NCBI GenBank assembly: GCA_030635005.1 | Contig: DAOVZS010000005.1 | Coordinates: 1-26,574 of the forward strand | Reading direction: 5' to 3' | Source of the DNA: Thiomargarita sp. | GTDB taxonomy: Bacteria > Pseudomonadota > Gammaproteobacteria > Beggiatoales > Beggiatoaceae | Length of the DNA stretch: 26,574 nucleotides | Shown: piece by piece, positions 6,888-14,431 of the stretch | Numbering within the stretch: position 1 is the stretch's first letter | Layout of the letters: every line of letters starts with the position of its first letter | The notes under the pieces: model-generated | Database searches by the model: none | Seen by the model: only the letters and a program-made list of their open reading frames with translations | What the model was told of the DNA's origin: nothing | Position numbers and translations under genes: made by a program

Positions 6888-8792
6888 TTAAGTGATATCC
6901 ATATAATGTTGAGCAATATCACAAATCTCATCGTCTTGTAAATCATGCGCTAATTGAGCAATTTTCTCAGAAAAAGCATGCATTTTTGGATTTAACGCTT
7001 CAAGTTCTTTCACATAATCACGAATACCATGAATATAACCTCTCATGGCTAAATCATATAACACTTTAGCTTGTTCAGGTGAAGGTCCCTGCATATCCTT
7101 TATATTATATAAAGGTTCTTTCAATGCGGGTTGTTCATAAGTCCATTCTAATTTAAGATATTCTTGTAATCGTTCTAATAAAAAATGTGCCCTAACGGGT
7201 TTTGCCAGAAAATCATTACCGCCCGATTCTGCACTTTTATCTTGATGAGACTCAAAAACACTGGCGGATAAGGCAATAATGATCACATTTTTAAGTTTTG
7301 GAATGGTTCTAATTTTTCGCATGGTTTCAAAACCATCCATAACAGGCATGATTAAGTCCATTAAAATCACGTCTGGAGGATTTTTCAGGGCTTCTTCGAT
7401 ACATTCTTCTCCTTGACTGGCTTCGCTAATCTCAAATCCCAAAGGTTTTAACAATTTGACTAAAATTAAGCGATTTTCCCATTTATCATCCGTCACTAAA
7501 ATTTTGTAGATGGTTTTTCCTTTAAAACCAATAATCATGGGCAAATGTTTTGGTGTATTAGTATGAGAAATCTCTGGTAAATCTAAAGCAGTCCAACATG
7601 TCGTGCCTTCTCCTAATACACTTTCGACATGTAACACGCTACCCATGAGTTCTAACAATGTTTTAGTAATACTTAAACCCAAACCCGTCCCTTCTGCTTT
7701 TGCTTTAGGATCACCGACTTGCTCAAAAGGCTTAAATATTTTATGAAGAGATTCAGCAGCAATACCTGCTCCTGTATCTTCTATTTGAAAACGAATTTTT
7801 TCTTGATGATACCCGACTTTGAAAATGACATGACCTTTTTGGGTAAATTTCACAGCATTACTTAATACATTAATGAGAATTTGTCGCAATCTTTTTTCAT
7901 CGGCATAAACAATCGAGGGTAAATTTGACAGTATTTTATAATTAAAGACAATACCTTTTTCTTGAGTGCGTATTTTAAATAACTCTGCAATATTATCCAG
8001 AAAAGGTTGTAAAGATAATTCACTCGGATAAATCTCTACACGCCCTGCTTCAATACGAGATAAATCTAAAATATCACTGATTAAGGTTAATAGATATTCA
8101 CCGCCCCTATGAATAATATCAATGCCTTTTTGTTGTTCTTTTGTTAAAGTATGATCTCGCTTAAAAATTTGTGTATATCCTAAAATACCATTAAGTGGCG
8201 TGCGTAATTCATGACTCATATTAGCTAAAAATGTGCTTTTAGCACGATTGGCCACTTCTGCAATTTCTTTAGATTTTTTTAATTCTATGGTTCGTTCTTC
8301 AACTAATTCTTCCAAATGTTGATGGTGTTCTTTTAAAGCAGTTTCTGCTTGCTCTCGTTTTATAATTGCTTGACTTAAAGCCTGATTTTTAATTTCAAGT
8401 TCTTTGCGTTGTACATAAAGATCAAGAAAAATTTGAACTTTACCCAGTAATATTTCAGATACAATAGGTTTGGTAATAAAATCAACAGCACCGACCTTAA
8501 TACCCTTTATTCTATAATAATTATCACTATATATAGCTGAAATAAAGAGAATAGGTAAATATTGTGTTTCAAAATTTGAACGCATCATCGTGACCGTTTC
8601 AAATCCATCCATTTCAGGCATTTGAACATCAATGAGTGCAAGTGCAAATTCATGATGAAGTGTCATCGATAAGGCTTCATTACCCGACAAGGTTCGAATA
8701 AACTCTACATTTTGATTCGCTAATAATTTTTCTAATGCAATGATATTTTCAATTTTATCATCAACAAGCAGTATTTTTGGTTTATTTGTCAT
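6888..8792 (-). CDS. Soluble hybrid histidine kinase, REC-coiled coil-HisKA-HATPase-REC
   Basis: This 634-residue cytoplasmic two-component protein has no membrane segment. The first receiver domain is at 6-126, with acidic pair Asp11/Asp12, phosphoacceptor Asp55 and Lys108. A long coiled coil spans about 127-185. The kinase H-box is MSHELRTP with His194; the ATP-binding domain follows at about 300-405, with N-box NVLSNAVKF, G1 EDTGAG and G2 GTGLGLS. A second receiver at 429-550 has phosphoacceptor Asp479. The final ~80 residues are helical and could be an HPt-like remnant, but no HPt histidine motif is seen. Input probably arrives at the N-terminal receiver from another kinase. It is the first gene of the run leading into the PilC-like and pilin-like genes, which suggests it controls or senses that module. 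Confidence 0.9.
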   Translation of the reverse strand: MTNKPKILLVDDKIENIIALEKLLANQNVEFIRTLSGNEALSMTLHHEFALALIDVQMPEMDGFETVTMMRSNFETQYLPILFISAIYSDNYYRIKGIKVGAVDFITKPIVSEILLGKVQIFLDLYVQRKELEIKNQALSQAIIKREQAETALKEHHQHLEELVEERTIELKKSKEIAEVANRAKSTFLANMSHELRTPLNGILGYTQIFKRDHTLTKEQQKGIDIIHRGGEYLLTLISDILDLSRIEAGRVEIYPSELSLQPFLDNIAELFKIRTQEKGIVFNYKILSNLPSIVYADEKRLRQILINVLSNAVKFTQKGHVIFKVGYHQEKIRFQIEDTGAGIAAESLHKIFKPFEQVGDPKAKAEGTGLGLSITKTLLELMGSVLHVESVLGEGTTCWTALDLPEISHTNTPKHLPMIIGFKGKTIYKILVTDDKWENRLILVKLLKPLGFEISEASQGEECIEEALKNPPDVILMDLIMPVMDGFETMRKIRTIPKLKNVIIIALSASVFESHQDKSAESGGNDFLAKPVRAHFLLERLQEYLKLEWTYEQPALKEPLYNIKDMQGPSPEQAKVLYDLAMRGYIHGIRDYVKELEALNPKMHAFSEKIAQLAHDLQDDEICDIAQHYMDIT

Positions 8793-8810
8793 AAAATGAT
8801 GGTGTTTTTA

Positions 8811-8840
8811 TTTATAATATACTGAAGCACGAGTTTTCAA
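8811..8840 (-). promoter_or_regulatory. Possible sigma70-type promoter for the kinase-PilC-pilin run
   Basis: On the - strand, TTGAAA (8835-8840) and TATAAA (8811-8816) are separated by 18 bases and point at the kinase start at 8792. The implied leader would be only about 12 bases and no clear ribosome site is seen, so the assignment is tentative. AT-rich sequence gives such matches by chance. Confidence 0.35.
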
Positions 8841-8894
8841 GTATTCAAAGAATTTTCAGAATAAAGGCACAAGTAATAGCCTGTACTTATGTGT

Positions 8895-8936
8895 TCATGC
8901 AACCACTTTTCCTTCTAATGCTTTTATCCATTCCAT
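8895..8936 (-). pseudogene. Remnant of a PIN-domain toxin gene (first 13 codons only)
   Basis: An ATG at 8936, overlapping the last 13 bases of the antitoxin-like gene in another frame, opens MEWIKALEGKVVA and then stops with TGA at 8895-8897. From memory, PIN toxins encoded after DUF2281-type antitoxins often begin with a similar stretch (a WI..L.G..VALDT pattern) and overlap the antitoxin gene in this way. No PIN acidic residues follow in any frame in the roughly 100 bases before the kinase gene, so the toxin appears lost. A chance short frame cannot be excluded. Confidence 0.5.
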
Positions 8937-9208
8937 GAGTCGCGCTCCGTATTAATGTAGTCTTTTACTGAAATATCTTTCCATAAATGTTTACCTACAC
9001 CCCGTAATTCTAAAATACTACGATGAACTTGTACACGCTGTTTATTTTTAAAATCATGATTCGTTATCATTGAAGATTGAGTTGAAATTTGGGAAGTTAA
9101 TTTTAGTTCACTTTTAAAAATAAGATATTCTACAAAATTAAGAACTTCCATTTGAATCTTGATAGGTAATTTTTCTACATGGTTCGAAATCGTTTTAACT
9201 GTATCCAT
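8924..9208 (-). CDS. DUF2281-like antitoxin protein, apparently orphaned
   Basis: This 94-residue protein has an N-terminal helix pattern, EKLPIKIQMEVLNFVEYLI, that fits the DUF2281 family of small antitoxin-like proteins. The C-terminus GVGKHLWKDISVKDYINTERDSWNG resembles antitoxin tails that embed in a PIN toxin. Such antitoxins bind their own promoter and neutralise a co-encoded RNase toxin. Here the expected toxin is reduced to 13 codons overlapping the 3' end. A perfect inverted repeat (9243-9261) upstream of the start could be its operator. The protein is flanked by kinase genes in the same orientation, but gaps on both sides suggest independent transcription. It may now act as an anti-addiction factor or only as a repressor. 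Confidence 0.65.
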   Translation of the reverse strand: MDTVKTISNHVEKLPIKIQMEVLNFVEYLIFKSELKLTSQISTQSSMITNHDFKNKQRVQVHRSILELRGVGKHLWKDISVKDYINTERDSWNG

Positions 9209-9242
9209 AATTATTTATCTTGTAAGATATTCATATTTAATC

Positions 9243-9261
9243 CGTTCTAAAAAGCAGAACG
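9243..9261. repeat. Inverted repeat CGTTCT-N7-AGAACG upstream of the antitoxin-like gene
   Basis: Six-base arms at 9243-9248 and 9256-9261 match perfectly around a seven-base spacer. It lies 35-53 bases upstream of the antitoxin start, where an autoregulatory operator would be expected. It could instead belong to a small palindromic repeat element spanning this gap. Confidence 0.5.
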
Positions 9262-9288
9262 ACCTATAATTTTAACAACAATTCACTT

Positions 9289-9303
9289 TCCTGAAATTCA
9301 GGA
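9289..9303. repeat. Near-perfect palindrome TCCTGAA-A-TTCAGGA
   Basis: Seven-base arms flank a single central A in the gap between the antitoxin-like gene and the GAF hybrid kinase. The loop is too short for a good terminator hairpin; a dimeric protein binding site or part of a dispersed repeat is more likely. Confidence 0.5.
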
Positions 9304-9390
9304 GAGCCATTTAAGGTTTAGCGTCGGTTGTGCCTTTGCCCCAAAGGGGAATGGTGATATGCTTTTTAGAAACAGAGGGCGTAACATGAG

Positions 9391-12021
9391 TTATTGATAT
9401 AACCATACCCGAATAAGCGATAATAATTGTTCAATATTTACGGGTTTTGCTAAATAATCATTTGCACCCGCGGTAATACTGTCATCATGATCATCTTGCA
9501 TGGCTTTTGCTGTCAACGCAATAATGGCTAAGTGTTTAAATCGTGATTGGGCTCGTATGGCACGTATCGTCTCATAACCATCCATAACGGGCATCATAAT
9601 ATCCATAATGACAATATTCATTGTGGGCTCTTTTTCTAAAATATTCATGGCATCTTGACCATTGGCAGCCTTAAAAACATTAAAGCCTTTTTTCTGAAGT
9701 ACGCCTGACAGTGCAAACATATTGCGCATATCATCATCTACCAAAAGTATTTTTTTATCTTGAAAAATAGTTTCTTTATCATGAGTGATCGGTTTTGGAA
9801 TCGTTCTTTTATCTTGCGACAGAGGTGGGAGGATAGGAGACAATACAGTCGTTTCTTGAGGAAGATTAAGCGTAAACGTTGACCCTTTTTGTTCTACACT
9901 GCTTAATTGAATATTACCCCCTAATAGCTTTGCCAATTCTTTGGAGATTGACAGCCCTAAGCCTGTGCCCCCATATTGTCGGGTAAGACTGCCATCCACT
10001 TGTTGGAAAGCATAGAAAATTTCTTCTTGTTTATCTTGTGGAATCCCAATGCCTGTATCAATCACAGAAATGCCAATGCCTTGCATCGTCTTATGAAAAT
10101 TCACCGTGACATGTCCACCCTGATCCGTGAATTTGATGGCATTAGAAAGCAAATTTTTGAGTATTTGATTTAATTTTTGTTGATCAGTCTTAATCGTTGC
10201 GGGCAAATCATCGGAAAGTGTACATTCTAAATTTAAATCTTTTTGATCACTGACAGGTTTAAATTGACTGGTAAGCAAGCTGGCAATCTCAGATAATTGG
10301 ACAGATTCAATGAAAACAGTCATCTTCCCTGCTTCTATTTTAGACAGATCAAGTATTTCATTAATTAAGGTTAATAAATCATTTCCCCCTTTATAAATGA
10401 TTTTAGCAGATTCTACTTGATCTTGCGTCAGATTATCATCTTCATTTTTAGCGAGATCTTGAGACAGTATAAGCATACTGTTGAGTGGGCTACGTAATTC
10501 GTGGGACATGTTGGCTAAAAATTGGGATTTGTATTTATTGGACATTTCCAATTCTACTGCTTTTGTTTCAATTTCTTGTCCTGCGGTTTCAAGTGCCCGA
10601 TTTGCAGATTGCAAATTTGTCTCATTTGCTTGTAATGCTTTTGTTTGTTCTTCTAATTCATCATTATTTTGTCTTAATTCTTCTTGTTGTGCCACCAATT
10701 CTTCCGCTTGTGCTTGCATTCGAGTGCGTGATTCAGCAGTATTTATCGCGATACCAATACTTAACATGACTTGTTTTAAAAAGTCTTGTTGAATATCTGT
10801 AAGCTGTTTGGCGGCACCAATTTCAATAATCCCTTTGACCGTGTTTTCATATAAAAATGGCAGTAAAAGGACATAACGGGGCAGTCTACTTGCCAAACCT
10901 GACTGAATAATAGGGTGACAATCTTCAGGAGTTTGGTTGTGAGCGATTATTTTCTGTTCTAAAGCTGCTTGTCCCACCAAACCTTCTCCTACAAAAAATT
11001 TGTGAGGGTGATCGTCAAAAGTAGTGTAGGCATAAGTCGCTACAATGTATAAATAGGGTTTTTGTTCTTCTTTCAACAGATAAAATAATCCAACATGTGC
11101 CCCGACATAAGTAGTGAGAAAAGAAATAATATTTTTAGTCAGTTTACTAATATCTTGTTCACCGCTTAAAAGATCATTTAAAAGTGCCTGACCTGTTTTT
11201 GACCAATTTTCTTGTTCTTTTTCATATTGTATCCTTTTCAGTTTTTTGACCATAATTTGAATAGCAGCATAAATACCCGTCACCGTTTCAGATTTTAATT
11301 GTATATTCAAATTTCCAGCCGCTACTTGTTCTGTAATATACGCAATTTCAGTGGGTTCTCCTCCCAATTGTTTTGTAATGATATGGCTAATATAATAGAC
11401 TGCTATGGAAGCAATGAGAAATCCAAGCAGAGTAGTGAGACTTAACCTGATGATACTCTTTGTGAATTTCTGTGCCATAAGATTAGCATGTTGTTTTCTT
11501 TGATCATGCAACATTTTTTCTACATGATCAACATCTTGAATAAATTGATGAAACAGGATATTAAATTGTTCTGTTAAGTTTTTTGTATCTTGTTGTTCGG
11601 TTTCAAAATGAGTGTAAAAACGTACTTGGGCTATTTTTTTTAATGCTTCAAGATTACTGCTTAAAATTCTAATTTCTGCAATGATGATCGTATTATTGAC
11701 TGGATAAAAGGTATCCTGAACATTTTTGCCCCCTTTAAGCATCGCGTTGAGATACCAAGCGGCTTCATCAAGCTGTTGCCAAACGGCTTGTATTTTCTCT
11801 TTTTTAGACACGCTAGTATAAATATTTTCAGACCACAAATAGGCTGTCGTGACACTTAATTTAATTTCCATTGCAGCATGTGCAAGTGGGGTATTATTTA
11901 AAGCTGCTGTTTTACTTTCTTTGTATAAACTTTTAGTTTCAATGATACCAAAAATACCCGAAATCAATATAATAGCAGTCACAGAAAAAAAACTAATCAG
12001 TAATTTTGTTTTAATTTTCAT
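9391..12021 (-). CDS. Membrane hybrid histidine kinase, TM-4HB-TM-HAMP-GAF-HisKA-HATPase-REC
   Basis: This 876-residue inner-membrane sensor kinase has a first membrane helix at about 7-26, a helical periplasmic sensor at 30-188 resembling a four-helix bundle, and a second helix at about 190-212. A HAMP linker (about 213-265, with the QLGGEP motif) is followed by a GAF domain at about 278-430 and a long Gln/Glu-rich coiled coil at 432-495. The H-box is MSHELRSP with His507. The ATPase domain at about 610-722 has NLLSNAIKF, DTGIGI and GGTGLGLS. The receiver at 757-875 has Asp807 and Lys859. All catalytic residues are intact. No output domain follows. Its start lies only 34 bases from the divergent AlbA_2 gene, and no good ribosome site is visible before the ATG. 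Confidence 0.92.
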   Translation of the reverse strand: MKIKTKLLISFFSVTAIILISGIFGIIETKSLYKESKTAALNNTPLAHAAMEIKLSVTTAYLWSENIYTSVSKKEKIQAVWQQLDEAAWYLNAMLKGGKNVQDTFYPVNNTIIIAEIRILSSNLEALKKIAQVRFYTHFETEQQDTKNLTEQFNILFHQFIQDVDHVEKMLHDQRKQHANLMAQKFTKSIIRLSLTTLLGFLIASIAVYYISHIITKQLGGEPTEIAYITEQVAAGNLNIQLKSETVTGIYAAIQIMVKKLKRIQYEKEQENWSKTGQALLNDLLSGEQDISKLTKNIISFLTTYVGAHVGLFYLLKEEQKPYLYIVATYAYTTFDDHPHKFFVGEGLVGQAALEQKIIAHNQTPEDCHPIIQSGLASRLPRYVLLLPFLYENTVKGIIEIGAAKQLTDIQQDFLKQVMLSIGIAINTAESRTRMQAQAEELVAQQEELRQNNDELEEQTKALQANETNLQSANRALETAGQEIETKAVELEMSNKYKSQFLANMSHELRSPLNSMLILSQDLAKNEDDNLTQDQVESAKIIYKGGNDLLTLINEILDLSKIEAGKMTVFIESVQLSEIASLLTSQFKPVSDQKDLNLECTLSDDLPATIKTDQQKLNQILKNLLSNAIKFTDQGGHVTVNFHKTMQGIGISVIDTGIGIPQDKQEEIFYAFQQVDGSLTRQYGGTGLGLSISKELAKLLGGNIQLSSVEQKGSTFTLNLPQETTVLSPILPPLSQDKRTIPKPITHDKETIFQDKKILLVDDDMRNMFALSGVLQKKGFNVFKAANGQDAMNILEKEPTMNIVIMDIMMPVMDGYETIRAIRAQSRFKHLAIIALTAKAMQDDHDDSITAGANDYLAKPVNIEQLLSLIRVWLYQ

Positions 12022-12055
12022 TTTTGATTAAAAATGTCATATTGGAGAAATAACG

Positions 12056-13321
12056 ATGTTTCAAGATAATAGTGCCCTATTAAAACAAATTTCTTTAGGC
12101 GAAGACACAACGCTTGAATTAAAAACAATACATTATCACAATAATAAAATTGTAGGCCCTCATAGAAATAGTCTGTCAGATGAATTAGCGGCGATGGCTA
12201 ATACCTATACGGGCGTTATTTTATTGGGGGTAGATGATAAAACAAAAAATATCTGTGGCATACCCAAAAGCCAATTAGATCACGTTGAAACATGGGTGCG
12301 TGATATTTGTAATGATTTAATTGAACCCCCCTTAAATTGTTTTATCCATAAAATCATCCTATACGATAACACCGTTGAAAAATATCTTATTCGTTTAGAC
12401 ATTCCCAGAAGTCTGTTTGTTCATCAAAGTGCCAGCGGATATTTTTATCGCATCGGCAGTTCAAAAAGACGTATGAAACCTGATTTTTTAGCCCGTTTGT
12501 TTCAACAACGTAGCCAAACACGATTAATTCGTTTTGACGAACAAAGTGTTATCAATGCTGAATTAGATGATTTAAATCCGAAATTGTGGAAACGGTTTAA
12601 AACAGCACTCTCATCAGAAGATGAACAGGCGTTTTTAACAAAAATAAAAATGATTAGTCCCGATGATCAACAGCAGCATTTTCATCCCACAGTGACTGGG
12701 ATATTAATGGCAACTGATTCTCCAGAAACCTTTATGACTAACGCTTTTATTCAAGCGGTGTGTTATCGCGGAACAGAACGTCATGTTGCTTTTCAACTAG
12801 ATGCACAAGATATCACGGGACCTTTAGATATACAAATTAAGGAAGCCTGTACATTTGTACACCGAAATACACGTGTTTTTGCGATTAAAGCACCTTATAG
12901 AATAGAAACGCCCCAATTTTCTATGAATGTTATTTTTGAAGCGATTGTTAATGCTGTGGCCCATCGAGATTATTCAATTTATGGTGCTAAAATCCGTTTA
13001 CATGTGTTTTATGATCGAGTCGAAATATTTTCTCCCGGTACTATTCCTAATAGTATGACTATTGATAGCCTGAGTGAACGACAATCGACACGGAATGAAT
13101 TATTAACCTCATTATTAGCTCGTTGTCCCATGAATTTTAATGCACAGGGCAGTCATCGTCGTTTTTTGATGGATAAACGGGGAGACGGAGTACCAATTAT
13201 TTTATCGGAAAGTAAAGCCTTATCAGGAAAAACGCCTATTTATCAGATATTTGATCATTCTGAATTAAAATTAACTATTTTTGCTGCCCCTGCCCCGCAG
13301 CAGCCAAGCGTTTCATATTAA
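12056..13321 (+). CDS. AlbA_2/Schlafen-type putative DNA-binding protein with C-terminal HATPase_c_4-like domain
   Basis: This 421-residue protein belongs to a broad family of predicted transcriptional regulators and helicase-related proteins. The N-terminal AlbA_2 (divergent AAA_4, Schlafen-like) domain spans about 10-135, with ETTxELK-like EDTTLELK at 16-23, ELAAMANT at 43-50 and GVILLGVDD at 53-61. The C-terminal domain shows FEAIVNAVAHRDY (294-306) and YDRVEIFSPG (319-328), the hallmark of the HATPase_c_4 group in these proteins. RGDGVPII at 375-382 completes it. GGAG precedes the ATG at good spacing. It is the only + strand gene inside the kinase block, starting 34 bases from a divergent kinase and overlapping the next kinase gene tail to tail by 47 bases. 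A regulatory link to the kinases, or a defence role as in some relatives, is possible but unproven. Confidence 0.8.
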   Translation: MFQDNSALLKQISLGEDTTLELKTIHYHNNKIVGPHRNSLSDELAAMANTYTGVILLGVDDKTKNICGIPKSQLDHVETWVRDICNDLIEPPLNCFIHKIILYDNTVEKYLIRLDIPRSLFVHQSASGYFYRIGSSKRRMKPDFLARLFQQRSQTRLIRFDEQSVINAELDDLNPKLWKRFKTALSSEDEQAFLTKIKMISPDDQQQHFHPTVTGILMATDSPETFMTNAFIQAVCYRGTERHVAFQLDAQDITGPLDIQIKEACTFVHRNTRVFAIKAPYRIETPQFSMNVIFEAIVNAVAHRDYSIYGAKIRLHVFYDRVEIFSPGTIPNSMTIDSLSERQSTRNELLTSLLARCPMNFNAQGSHRRFLMDKRGDGVPIILSESKALSGKTPIYQIFDHSELKLTIFAAPAPQQPSVSY

Positions 13322-14429
13322 TGTTTTGATTAATCTGATCTACGGTGGTGATGGGTAATTGAATCGTGACCGTCGTGCCCTGTGTTTCTGAGGTTTCAAA
13401 ATAGATCGTTCCGCCTTGTGTTTCAGCCATTAATTTTGCAGAATACGTGCCTAAACCAGTCCCACAGGTTTTATTTGCTGTGATGTATTTTTCAAAAAAC
13501 TTATGACGAATTTCTTTAGGCACGACACCTTGATTATGAATACTGATCTGATAATTGTCTTTTTCACTCAAAATCACTGTAATTTGAGCCTCTTTAGGAG
13601 ACGCCTCGATGGCATTTTTTAATAAATTATCTAACATAGAATAACATAAGGCGTCTTCACCTAATATAGTAAATATCTCATGAGCATGCTGATGTACTAT
13701 TGATAACTGCTTGCGTTTAATTTCTGGCTCATGATTGGGAAGAATTCTGTTTAAAATATCGATAATATCAATTTTTTTCGGAAAAAAACGATAATCGCCC
13801 ATTTCCATTTTATAAAGATCAGCGACTCGATTAATCATCTTTAACATTTGATGCCCTGAACGACTGATTTGAGTCAATGCTTTCTTTTGAAATCCTGGCC
13901 CTAAATTAGATTCTTCTGCGAGAAGATTTGAAAAGGTAATAATGCCATTTAACGGTGATTTCAAATCATGTTGAATAATATGCTCTACATTTTGTCGTAA
14001 AATTTCAGTTTCTTCCAAAGCGACTTTTTGTTTGTCTAGTTTTTCATACGCCAGCTTTAAACTTAAATGGGTTTTGACACGTGCTAATAGCACAACTGCA
14101 CTAAACGGTTTAATGACATAATCAACCCCGCCTACTTGAAAACCTTGTAGTAAATCTTCTTCTGTGGTTTTAGCGGTGAGAAAAATGATAGGAATATGTT
14201 TTGTGCTCTCATCGGATTTTAAACGACGGCATGTTTCAAAACCATCTAATTTTGGCATGATTACATCCAAAAGAATCAAATCTGGTTTAATAGCAAGAGT
14301 CGCATCAATGGCTTGCAAACCATTTTGAGCCACATGTATATCATAATTATGTTCTAATAAGGTAGAACCTAATACTTGAATATTTTTTTGAATGTCATCA
14401 ACAATTAAAATGAGCGGTTTTTTAGCCAT
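13275..14429 (-). CDS. REC-histidine kinase (receiver followed by HisKA-HATPase)
   Basis: This 384-residue soluble protein places a receiver before a kinase core. The receiver spans 6-122, with phosphoacceptor Asp55 and Lys107. A short coiled coil (125-148) leads to an H-box IIQHDLKSPLNG with His154. The ATPase domain runs about 255-360, with N-box LDNLLKNAIEA and G2 box GTGLGTYSAK; the G1 position reads HNQGVVP, with Asn where Asp is usual, a variant I believe occurs in this subfamily. It begins two bases after the stop of the upstream hybrid kinase, so the two are translationally coupled. It probably receives a phosphoryl group from that kinase at Asp55 and adjusts its own activity. The last 47 bases overlap the opposing AlbA_2 gene. 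Confidence 0.88.
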   Translation of the reverse strand: MAKKPLILIVDDIQKNIQVLGSTLLEHNYDIHVAQNGLQAIDATLAIKPDLILLDVIMPKLDGFETCRRLKSDESTKHIPIIFLTAKTTEEDLLQGFQVGGVDYVIKPFSAVVLLARVKTHLSLKLAYEKLDKQKVALEETEILRQNVEHIIQHDLKSPLNGIITFSNLLAEESNLGPGFQKKALTQISRSGHQMLKMINRVADLYKMEMGDYRFFPKKIDIIDILNRILPNHEPEIKRKQLSIVHQHAHEIFTILGEDALCYSMLDNLLKNAIEASPKEAQITVILSEKDNYQISIHNQGVVPKEIRHKFFEKYITANKTCGTGLGTYSAKLMAETQGGTIYFETSETQGTTVTIQLPITTVDQINQNINMKRLAAAGQGQQK

Positions 14430-14431
14430 GT

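Larger units (their letters stand above)
9209..9390. other. Palindrome-rich intergenic gap, possible dispersed repeat element
   Basis: This 182-base gap has three inverted repeats within about 110 bases: 9243-9261, 9289-9303 and CCCC-AAA-GGGG at 9339-9349. A short open frame, on the - strand from about 9377, reads MLRPLFLKS and onward to a stop near 9302, but it looks non-coding. The gap separates the end of one kinase gene from the antitoxin-like gene and may hold a terminator-like or repeat function. Confidence 0.35.

Noticed and set aside
9339..9349. CCCC-AAA-GGGG as an intrinsic terminator for the GAF hybrid kinase gene
   Set aside because: The stem is only four pairs with a three-base loop and no T-run follows on the - strand.
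13275..14429. Asn in the G1 box of the REC-kinase as evidence of an inactive kinase
   Set aside because: The HNxGxxP variant seems to be a regular feature of this subfamily, and the H-box, N-box and G2 box are intact.
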